A stretch of DNA of 64,000 nucleotides, taken from positions 21,666,603 to 21,730,602 of the forward strand of contig CM071579.1 of NCBI GenBank assembly GCA_036426205.1, in the 5' to 3' direction. This stretch comes from Ascaphus truei (taxonomy: Eukaryota > Chordata > Amphibia > Anura > Ascaphidae). The translations under genes were made by a program, and so were the position numbers. Below the pieces are notes generated by a model. That model had not been told where the DNA came from, ran no database searches, and was given only the letters and a program-made list of their open reading frames with translations. Shown here piece after piece: positions 55,615-64,000 of the stretch. Within the stretch, counting starts at the first letter, position 1; each line of letters starts with the position of its first letter.

Positions 55615-55945
55615 AAGCAGGGTGTCTCTGGAGCTGAACCCCGTTAATTTCTGCTTGGGGCTCCACTTGCTTCCGGAGATACTTACCTCCGTAGTAGGTG
55701 CAGGTAGCCGCTGCGGCTGAGCAAGTTGCGCTTTAAAGTTTACAGCGCCCGCATCACTTGGGCTAATAGGAAGGCGCGCCGATGATGTCATGGCTTCCTA
55801 TTGGCCTACAGGGGGCGAGATCTTTTAACATTGGCCATGACGTGATCCTTGGAAGCTGAGGAGAGACGCTGCCGGCACCTAATTCAGAGGTAAGTACCTC
55901 CAGAAGCAGGGGGTCCCGGAGTTCCGGTGACCCCCTACTATATCT
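55613..55945. mobile_element. CCAATAGGAAGC foldback, most complete copy
   Basis: Left end gaagcagggtgtctctggag then ctgaaccccgttaatttc; right end ctccagaagcagggggtccc then ggagttccggtgaccccc. The centre pairs gggctaataggaaggcgcgc with atggcttcctattggcc. The termini are inverse relatives. Copies or fragments also at 5850, 27620, 44285, 44985 and 53395. Non-coding; superfamily unknown. Confidence 0.75.
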
Positions 55946-56646
55946 ATATATAAACAATTTGCAGGCTTGGATTGCGTCCTTCAGCTCCACGCATACATTG
56001 CAGTATGGACATGTCAGGCAGGTTCCATTCTGGGAGATTCACCTGGGAGAGCAGTAATTATTATCATTATTTATTGTTACTTGTTTGTATATATTTTTCC
56101 TATTTCACAAATGTGGAGCAAAATAATTAGGCTCGCATTCAGCTGCAAATTATGTTCACTTCTTTAAGTGACCTGAAGTGCTAACTAACAGCCAGAACCG
56201 TTTCTAACAGCAAGGGAATGGAGGAAAAGGTTGTCCGAAAAGTAAAGGGACGCCTCACACTCGGTGAGATGGAAAACCCATTTTTATCATTTGCACTTGA
56301 CATTATAAAGGGCCGAGTAATCACAATACAGGTTTATGCTCTATAATTAACTCTAATTATGGGTCATTAGGGTAAAATGAGGATATTAGCTGTGCTGAGT
56401 TACACAAATAAAAAACCTGTCCAGGAAAACTGAATCAAAATGATTGTCTGTTACAGACGAGAAAGTTCATGAAGCATATGAGGCTGTGAGGGAGATCCTG
56501 TGCAAAGTGAGGCCAGAAATCAAGCCAATGGGGTGTAATGTTGTTGATGGTTTCCCAACGTTGCTGACGGCGTCACAGGCCGAATGTTGAGCTTTGTGTC
56601 TCTCTGGTTCAAGAATTTAAGGGGATTTTCTAGTTTAGATTTTGCC
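55946..56646. other. Unassigned sequence
   Basis: AT-rich, no recognised element. The minus frame 56520-56726 runs into the next MITE. Confidence 0.4.
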
Positions 56647-56831
56647 CAGGGGCGGCCAATTCCAGTCCCCCAGTGTCTCCGGCAGATCAGGTTTGAAGGA
56701 TATCCCTGCTTCAGCACAGGTGACAATCAATGGCTCAGTCGTTGACTGATTGAGTCACTTGTGCTGAAGCAGGGATATCCTTAAACCCTGACCTGTTGGT
56801 CGCCCTTGAGGACTGGAGTTGGCGCCTCCTG
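56647..56831. mobile_element. Palindromic hAT-like MITE, perfect 8-bp TSD
   Basis: Starts caggggcggccaattccagt, ends ggagttggcgcctcctg, flanked by ATTTTGCC (56639-56646 and 56832-56839). Full palindrome with gcttcagcacaggtgacaat and its inverse cttgtgctgaagcagggata. Confidence 0.94.
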
Positions 56832-56990
56832 ATTTTGCCAATCTAAAAAGCAGCACAGATGTCTCAAGTTGGATCAATTTACCATCAGTAGAGTAAAGCT
56901 TTAAAAGAAGAAAATGGGCAAGTTCCCTAAATCCCTCCAAATCTCAGGTACAGCACAGATCCAAATAAGCAGCGCCAGCTTTATCTACAA

Positions 56991-57172
56991 CAGGAGTGGC
57001 CAACTGAAGGGCCACCAACAGCATAGGTATTAGGGATATCCCTGCTTCAGCACAATTGGCTCAATCATTATGACTGAGCTACAGTACCACTTGAATCACC
57101 TGTGCTGAAGCAGGGATAGCCTTAAAAACAGACCTGTTGGTGGCCCTTGAGGACTGGCGTTGTCTCACCCCT
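56991..57172. mobile_element. Palindromic hAT-like MITE, decayed ends
   Basis: Starts caggagtggccaactgaagg (the ccagtcctc segment is deleted), ends ggactggcgttgtctcaccc ct. The middle has the family's gcttcagcacaattggctca and ctgtgctgaagcaggg. Flanks do not show a clear 8-bp duplication. Confidence 0.85.
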
Positions 57173-58934
57173 ACGCTGCTGGAATAGATTTTAGTACCAA
57201 TCATTTGAATTTGGAAGTGTCCAAGTCTCCAGGCGGCAGAAATGTTTCAAATCCAAAGAGAGAGAAGAAAAAAAATCAGATCTGAAAGAGGAGGGAAAAA
57301 TCCAGCGGAAGCGAAGAATTTCTTCCCTTCATATATGTGGTTCTGTGCCCATGTTCAGCCCGAAGTCTTTAACCCGTCACCTTTTATTTCCTAGAAGTGG
57401 TTTTTTTTTTCTTCCCATTTTCATCTCAGATTTTGGTTTATTAGTCGGTATTTGTAAACCCGGATCGTGACACAACTTTTCCAACAAAGGAACCTTCAGA
57501 CATAACCCCCCTGAGTGTTCAATCGCAATTTAAAAAGCTCCATCAGACTGATCCGGAGGGAGAAAGGCTCATGATTTTGACCTTGCAAAATTCACTGAAG
57601 ATACAAATTAATTATGTCGGGGAGCAAGGGTGCCCGGAGGGGGGGAGAGGGGGTCTGGGGATGTTTTGGGAGACCTCATTGTTCAAGGTACGTGGAAGCA
57701 CACAGGAGGGGGGAAAGAAGATGATGGATTTAACCCCTTTAACGCAGATCAATCTATTGCAGGTTCCCACTGGCCCAAATGGGATTAGTCTCCAGCAATG
57801 GAGGCACTGCTGAGACGCTCAGATCGACACTGCCAATTCATCTCTTCCTCTAGATTTTGACTGATGATGTTAGATTACTTAATGAATCTGAAACATCTGT
57901 CCCCTATCAAACAGCATTGTAATATTCATCTGTCCAGGTAACTGTAGGAAAATATATTGCCCGGTTCATTTTAATGCAGATGAGGAGCGTGTGCGGCGAT
58001 GCAATATACACCAAATGCAAAATAACTATACCACACTTTAAATGGATTTGATTTCTTTTCCAGCAAACCTCTTCCCCCCTCCCCCCCCACTGGTTATAAT
58101 ACATGTTAAAGTGAATGGGCAAATTAATGTTTATTGTATTTATTTGGAATATTAACAGTATGTAGCCATGTCTGGTTTCGGCTACCAGTCTTTCCTCCCT
58201 GACATGCAAGCCCTGGTAACGGTGCAGGCAGTGTCAGAACCAATAATCCTGGGTTTTCTGCACAGTAAGCAGCTGCCTTGAGTGACAGGGGAGGATGTGT
58301 GTCCTTCCCAATCCTGGGCTCAGACCTTGGACCTTCCCCCTCTGTACTTACGGAGCTACACACCTAAATGTAGTCAGTGCCTCTTCCCCTGAGAGATGCT
58401 GGTAATCACACAGAGGTGTGCAGGGACCTGGCACCTACTGCCCCCTCCCCTTGGGGGAGTGAGGAGTGATACCATACCCCTGACTCTATTAGGGAGTCAG
58501 GGAAGAGCAAGGACTGCCCCAGATGCCCTTGGTCTGGGGTGGAAGTGCAGGGACCATCCTGAGGGTGAAGCCCAAGAAGTGTGCAATGAATGCTGATACA
58601 ACTGGTACTACAAGAAAGTGTTCTTGTCTTCAAATATACTCTGGCCTGGTTTGCAATCTATCTGGGGGAGTGGAAGTAAGTTCTCCTGCAGGAATTGTCT
58701 CCACATCCCTGGAGCCTGCAGCATATGGAGGCGCTGTACCATGTGAGATAATCTACCCCAGAAGTCCGTCCTGTCTTCCACAATGATATCGGCGGAAAGC
58801 TCAGCATCCTGTGAACCAGCAGGTAATCAGAACACACCTGGTAACAGGGGAATCTCCCAGAGGATGGGAGAAACACTGTTACAAGTAGATAGTTGGAGAG
58901 AATACCTGAGTCTTTAAAGAAATCCAGAAAGATT
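57173..58934. other. Unassigned sequence, with one hammerhead-like motif
   Basis: Contains 57861-57901 (listed separately) in otherwise unremarkable DNA. 58200-58870 is moderately GC-rich and includes ccatatggaggcgctgtacc-like DNA (58722-58742). A ggaggcgctgt hendecamer recurs at 61423-61433, in a possible LTR-like region. Confidence 0.35.
57861..57901 (+). ncRNA. Hammerhead-like core with intact CTGATGA and GAAA
   Basis: CTGATGA (57861-57867), then 22 nt including AGATT (57872-57876) and AATCT (57885-57889) as a 5-bp stem II, then GAAA (57890-57893), CATCTG, T, C. The last A with CA and TGU can form a three-pair stem III (ACA/UGU) with a 2-nt loop, leaving C57901 at the cleavage position. 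The sequence TTTGA before the core and TCAAA after it (57907-57911) can pair, but with five unpaired bases, so stem I is not standard. The match could be chance. Confidence 0.4.
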
Positions 58935-59548
58935 ATTGTGTTATATGTCTTTATTTATATAACGCCATTAATGTACATAGCGCTTCACAGTAGTAATACA
59001 CGTGACAATCATATAAATAACAAATACAAATAACAGGTCATGGGAATAAGCGCTTCAGACATAAAATAACATTTAGGAAGAAGAGTCCCTGATCCGAGGA
59101 GCTTACAATCTAAATGGTATGTAGGAGGAACGTACAGAGACAGTAGGAGGGCATTTTGGTAAGTGCTTCTGCAGGGGGCCAAGCTTTATGTATGAGGTGT
59201 CTAGTAATATCTACGGTGCTACTCATATGTTTCTTTAAGCAAGTGGGTCTTAAAGGTGGATAGAGAGGGTGCTAGTCGGGTATTGAGGGAAAGGCATTCC
59301 AGAGGTGTGGGGCAGAAAATGAGAGAGGTTTAAGGTGGGAGAGGGCTTTAGATACAAAGGGGGTAAAGAGAAGACATCCTTGCGCGCAACGCAAGAGTCG
59401 GGATGGTGTATAGCGAGATATTAGAGCGGAGATGTAAGGAGCAGCTGAAGAGTGTAAAGCTTTAAAAGTGAGGAGAAGAATTGAGTGTGGAGAGGGATTT
59501 CAGCAGGGGAGGCGCTGAGACAGATTTAGGAAAGAGTAGAGTGATTCT
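58935..59548 (-). mobile_element. L2-clade LINE 3' fragment
   Basis: Colinear with 47517-48150 of the large L2: gtctttatttatataacgcc, agaagagtccctgatccgag, gagcttacaatctaaatggt, ctactcatatgtttctttaa, ggcattccagaggtgtgggg, caagagtcgggatggtgtat. Truncated in the C-terminal coding region at about 59548. Same subfamily as the 47.5-kb copy. Confidence 0.9.
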
Positions 59549-61961
59549 TTATTTTGGTCCGTGGAAGGAAAATAAAATAATTGAGTAGGGGGCATCGGAA
59601 TTTGATGAGGTGGGAAGGACTCCTGGTTGTTTAGAGTGGGAAGGGGGTTGGCGGAGCCATGGAAGCCAATGGGGCTTTCTGCGCAGTGGATCCATATTGG
59701 AGCTATCACACTTTATAGAATAAAGACATTTCTCTCTTTTTTTTAGAAATAAAAAGGTGACACGGATTTGCCATTAATGGGGTTTTCGTGTGTTTGGTAC
59801 TTTTCCTTATTTAAGTGTCTGCTGTTTGAAGTAATTCTTCTCAGACGCCAACCACAGAAAGCATCATCACACACACAAAGCTGTTCTTTCCACTCTGGAA
59901 ATAATGAGTTGTGTGACTAAGTGATGCATCCCCCACACTGCCCACCGCACACATTCACAGGTTCTAACAAAAATCCCCACATTCTTCCATGATCCCACAG
60001 AAATTATGCGCAGCTGATGCCCAACAAACATTGATTTCACGATATTTGCAAAACATTTCCTTTAAGGAAATGGAGTCCCACAAAAAAGTGAAAATGTATA
60101 AATTCAGAGAGGCTCTGTTAGTCCTTTAGGATGCTGCAGCCATACAGGAAAGGCACTCGGACATGTAACACCTTCTCTACCATTAGTTCTGGGTGCTTTG
60201 TAATTAGGACCAAAATGATTAGCTTCACAAGGCCAGGACTGAAACTATGAACGGCAGAACCACCTATAATCCAGAACATACACTATGTACTGCCTCTGTA
60301 TAGGAAGGAAACGGAAGAACAACACCCCAGAAATGTAGCAACTTGGAGAAATGGAATGTGTGTAGCCAGGTCCCCTAGTCCCTCCCTTACCTCCGATGTG
60401 GGAGCGAAGCAGGGGGAGGCTATGGGGTGAGTGCAGGAAGCGTTGCTGCAGACTGGCTGGCAATCTGGTCGCCAGAGATCCTCGGCACAGGCGGTGGCCA
60501 TGTTAGTACTCCTCACGTATGCGCATGAAGTCTCGTGCATGCGCATAGAACCCCGAGGTCACAGTGGCCATTTGTGAGTGGGGCACATGCGCAGAAGCCT
60601 TAGTAGTGCAGCGACCATGTTAGCATAGGGCTCTGCGGGAACTACATGCCCCAGGGGCTGCTAGACACGTGGCGTACAACAGCCAATAGGGCTGGAGGAT
60701 TCCCCTGCACAGGAATAGATACATTGGCGTGCTGGCACCTCACGCTCAGTCGAGAGTTGGATACAGAAGGGTGAGGTAGTGTCTCAGGTGCCAGATCCCC
60801 GAGACGAGGCCTAGAGTCCTCCAGGTCCCAGCTAGGCCCTGATTCATATAAGCTTGTGGTTGCTTCAGGGAAGGCCCCTAGATAGGGACGCTTCCCCATT
60901 TACTGTTTAGTGTCAGGGACACAGTGAAGACGCAACGCGGTTACTTGCGGTCTGTGGTCTGGGACCAGACCACCATCGCAGTGAGAGACTTAAAGGTGAG
61001 ACACTCCAGCGGGAGATCACCCCACGCAGAGGCCGATGTCTTCGTTAGATCAGATGGATCCTTTCATCAGCCGGTGCTGGAGCGCCTGGCAGGTATCATC
61101 TTCTACAAGTGCACCAACGGCCACACACACATTCTGTGGGTAGCGCTACTCCACACATTTTGGGGTGGTCTTGGCTCTGTGGACACTGGGTGGTTAGGTG
61201 TCCAGGGCACCTCAGTACTTTGGAGGAACCTCACCAGGGTGTGGACAAGATGGTGGTTGGACAGTGGGGCACAGTGTGGGTACGGCCGTGCGAGGGCTGT
61301 ATAGTATTGTTATTCGTTATGTGTTACCAGTAAAGATAAGCTGTTATATCACTGTGTGTATATTTATTCTTACTGTGTGTTCCTGGGAAGGGGTTATCCA
61401 ACTGTGCTTGGATCCCTCCAAGGTGGAGGCGCTGTCATCATATATATACCACGACCACCCCAGGCTCCATGCAGCGGACGATCAGGCCTCCTATGAGCTA
61501 CTCAGGTAACGCACCACACTTAGTTTCCCTTAGACACAGGGGAAGGGGGGGCTACAAGTGTAATCAAGCTCAGCACCAGTTTGTGTGAGGGCGTCCTCAC
61601 TGTCAGCAGTATAGGAAGTAAAAGTAGAGTCAGTAGGAAATTATGCTTTAGAAACATTGTGTATTAGACGGTGAGCGAAACTTCATGGACACAATAGTGA
61701 GTTAGCACTATATGAGTGCTGCCTGATGTTGTCTGGAAACGCAGCAGTTTCCGTTCCTGTCCTTGTTAGAATAACTGCATGAACTTCAATCTCCGCCTCT
61801 GGGTGATTTCCGCAGAACAGGCTTCTGCATGGTTTAATTTGATTAGAGTGACATTTGGCACATGCAAACATCCACGGATTTGCAAAGGCTTTGAGAAACA
61901 TTCTATGTTGTGATACAGTTTAATGGAAATTACTCACGCGTGGGTCTTGTACAGGAGCGTT
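59549..61961. other. Unassigned; possible LTR-retrotransposon-like stretch
   Basis: 60160-61540 is moderately GC-rich with several gcgcatg/tgcgcat words, and has gtgttaccagtaaagataag at 61320-61339 and tgggaaggggttatccaact at 61384-61403, which recall frog LTR 3' ends by style only. No target duplication or coding homology supports a call. The 126-codon plus frame at 60924-61304 matches no family I recognise. Confidence 0.3.
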
Positions 61962-62036
61962 TATGCTTTTTTATTTTTATCAAGACCTTTCTTTACTCAT
62001 AATTGTAAAGTACTCTCTCATTAGGACAGTCACACT

Positions 62037-62170
62037 TATTGGAAGGCCATTGTCACATATTAGAAGAGAGTCTCACCCAATACAAGGCAGTCTCACCCAT
62101 TGGAAGGCAGTCTTACCCAATACTAGGCAGTCTCAATCACTGGAAGGCAGTCTACCCCATTACAAGGCTG
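62037..62170 (+). repeat. 20-bp tandem repeat, about 6-7 copies
   Basis: Diverged copies of ggaaggcagtctcacccatt, alternating ttggaagg and aatacaagg halves. The two plus frames here (61963-62248) owe their regular LTHWKA-type peptide to it. Confidence 0.9.
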
Positions 62171-62640
62171 TATAAAATGGGCAACGTGTTTACACTGGCT
62201 TTTGTTATTAGAGTTCATTTCATTCCCATATTAACACCTGAACATTAGTTATAGTATTAAGATCAGTGTACCAGCAAGATCAGCTACTAGTTCTGCTATG
62301 CATTTCCACCCGGAATACATTGTTTATTTACATCTAAAAGGTACTTACCCAAACAATACTAATTTAGCAATTTGTAAGACATGTTGTATAATATGAATTA
62401 TGTTTATAGCGTTGTCACAGGAGACAGGTAATTTACACCTTTTTACCAGGATCATTCATTGAGTAAAACAAGGTAATTAAATAAATTGTAATTTATTCGG
62501 CATAAATTTGCTTACACACAATGGAACACAAAATACAGACGAAAAGACACACTTACTTTGGGACTGGGGTCTCAAACTAGACTCTCCTAGGTGCAGGGAA
62601 CTCTATGGGCGAGTTTTACCCTGACAGGGACTTAGCCCGG

Positions 62641-62800
62641 AATCTCCTTGAACCCAAATCAGCATAAAATTCCATAAGCCACCGCTACGTTATCTTCTGA
62701 TAACGTGGTCCCTCCTGACCGCGAGTTATTCCAAATCTCCTGGAACTCAAATCGGCATAAAATCCCAGCCGTGACCGCTATGTTCAATTCTGAGAACTTG
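62641..62800 (+). repeat. Two-copy tandem duplication, period about 93 bp
   Basis: aatctccttgaacccaaatc agcataaaattcc recurs as aatctcctggaactcaaatc ggcataaaatccc from 62734, each followed by ccaccgctacgtt or gaccgctatgtt. A 20-bp palindrome acgttatcttctgataacgt is at 62687-62706. Possibly part of an LTR, but ends cannot be set. Confidence 0.75.
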
Positions 62801-64000
62801 GGTGCAAATGCTGGACAGCTGCGGGCAGGCTTTTCAGGCTCAAAATCGAAGCCGGTTGCTCTGCTATTCACACAGAAGCAACTTTGAAAACCCTGTGCTC
62901 TTACTACAGGGAACCCCAACTATGATTGGCTTACTGGTTATTATACTGTAGTATTTTCAGTTTCATTCAGAAAACTGAGTAGCCAATCAACTCGTGGGAA
63001 CTTTCCCAAACAGCCAATCGGAGCCAAGCCGGCTAGAAAAGCCAGGTCTGTTGGAAATCCGAAATAGCGAAGAGACATGTGTAAGCCTGCCACCTCTCTC
63101 CCTGGCTATCTCAATGCCACCCGCTGGGCAGGCTCCACCAGGTCTGGCAGAACAAGTGGCATCCCGGAGGACTGCCATTGATCTCCGGAACTGGTACTCC
63201 GCCTTTCCCCGCTAACCAATTGCTATTCACACCTCTGGGCATCCTCTGGCTGCTTTGAACTCCGATGTCCAGCAGACTTACCGGCACCTATGTGTTAACT
63301 TGGGCAGCCTGTTTGGACATTGGTTCCGAATGTAAAAAGCATATTACATTACATTAAAGTATTTTTTAATACACTTCTGAGTCTTGGGGGACAGGGAACA
63401 GAAACGGAAAAATGTTGTCGTTTTTTTTCTATCTGCCCTATTCCCCACACACTTTCCCTTGGGCTCAGTTTGGACTGTCAGAGTTTCCCCCAACCTTATA
63501 TACGGTTGGGGCACCCACGAACCCTATACTGGTTGTGGGTCACCTTGGCACTAGCTGGGGTACCCCCTTTAACCTAGGGATTCCCTCAGCTACAGGAATA
63601 CATGTTTATCCCTGTGCCCCATTCTCCTTTCTGGGCTGTGCTGAAGCAGTGTACCCTAGTGGTGAGCCACGCTTGCGTTTTGATGGGAAGGTATTGCCGG
63701 GACAATGTGCCTACATGTGTCTGAGAATCAGGCACGATTCTCGGGTACATTTATAGGGGAACCGACAACTCCGGACCCCAACCTCCTAGGCACATTCTGT
63801 CAACGGTTCCTCCGCAAAACCCCCCTTTGAAACTCATACCCTAGCAATCCCTGCTTGATTGCCTGCCCGGAAAGGGAAAAACACAAAAAATGCTTTGATT
63901 ACATTCAGTACATTGGAATTGGACCTTGTTACTGGGCCCAAGAGCTAACTCTCTTGGACCCTTATACACGGAGCAGGGGTAACAAAACCGTGCTTGACCT
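62801..64000. other. Unassigned sequence to window end
   Basis: Frames at 62994-63215, 63320-63577 and 63412-63756 overlap in different phases and show no family motif. Mixed-composition DNA running past the edge. Confidence 0.35.

Overview
The window looks like intergenic or deep-intronic DNA from a vertebrate, most likely an anuran amphibian. The evidence is the repeat content: L2-clade LINEs with 'tttatatagcgcc' tails, Penelope-like element (PLE) remnants, 8-bp-duplicating palindromic MITEs, and 3-bp-duplicating Harbinger MITEs. Many foldback elements carry 'gaaacgcgt' motifs, and there is a dispersed repeat ('catagttacatagtagatgaa...') that I associate with frog genomes. The species cannot be named. 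I recognise no host protein-coding exon, rRNA or functional tRNA. Nearly every open frame is short, random or repeat-derived. The only protein homologies I can defend belong to transposable elements, and all of those are broken.

Layout: 1-2.6 kb holds a poly-G tract, LINE and MITE scraps, a foldback and one copy of a repeat ending in CTGAGAGACCCGGCGTTGCC. 2.6-9.2 kb is mostly unassigned, with a tRNA-like SINE head (4.8 kb) and a GGCCGGATT-bounded repeat (6 kb). 9.3-11.4 kb is G-rich then C-rich low-complexity DNA ending in an inverted copy of the 2.3-kb terminus. It abuts a 1.3-kb foldback (11.37-12.66 kb). 15.4-18.5 kb holds an RTE LINE fragment, a 35-bp satellite with an assembly gap, and a 65-bp minisatellite split by a Harbinger MITE. 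18.7-27 kb is a series of MITEs, foldbacks and a GC-rich palindromic block. 33-36.6 kb has a GC-rich foldback, a 20-bp minisatellite and an L2 copy interrupted by a 766-bp composite palindromic insertion. 37.5-39 kb carries a LINE fragment, then PLE remnants: an inverted pLTR pair, a GIY-YIG endonuclease end and a second pLTR-like segment. 43.1-44.3 kb may be an LTR.

47.5-51.1 kb is a near-full-length but dead L2 on the minus strand. It preserves a 2A-like SPNPGP motif, the endonuclease, and a reverse transcriptase with YADD intact but motif A lost. 52.3-53.4 kb holds Ty3/gypsy RNase H and integrase remnants. 53.9-57.2 kb is a cluster of five palindromic MITEs, three with perfect 8-bp target duplications and one with a 7/8 match. 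58.9-59.5 kb is a second L2 3' fragment, and the rest is unassigned.

The elements do not cooperate as a pathway. The window records successive, nested transposition. The most interesting cross-cutting signal is a set of hammerhead-ribozyme-like cores (CTGANGA, short hairpin, GAAA, then GTC or similar) in PLE pLTRs and in several unrelated-looking foldback repeats.
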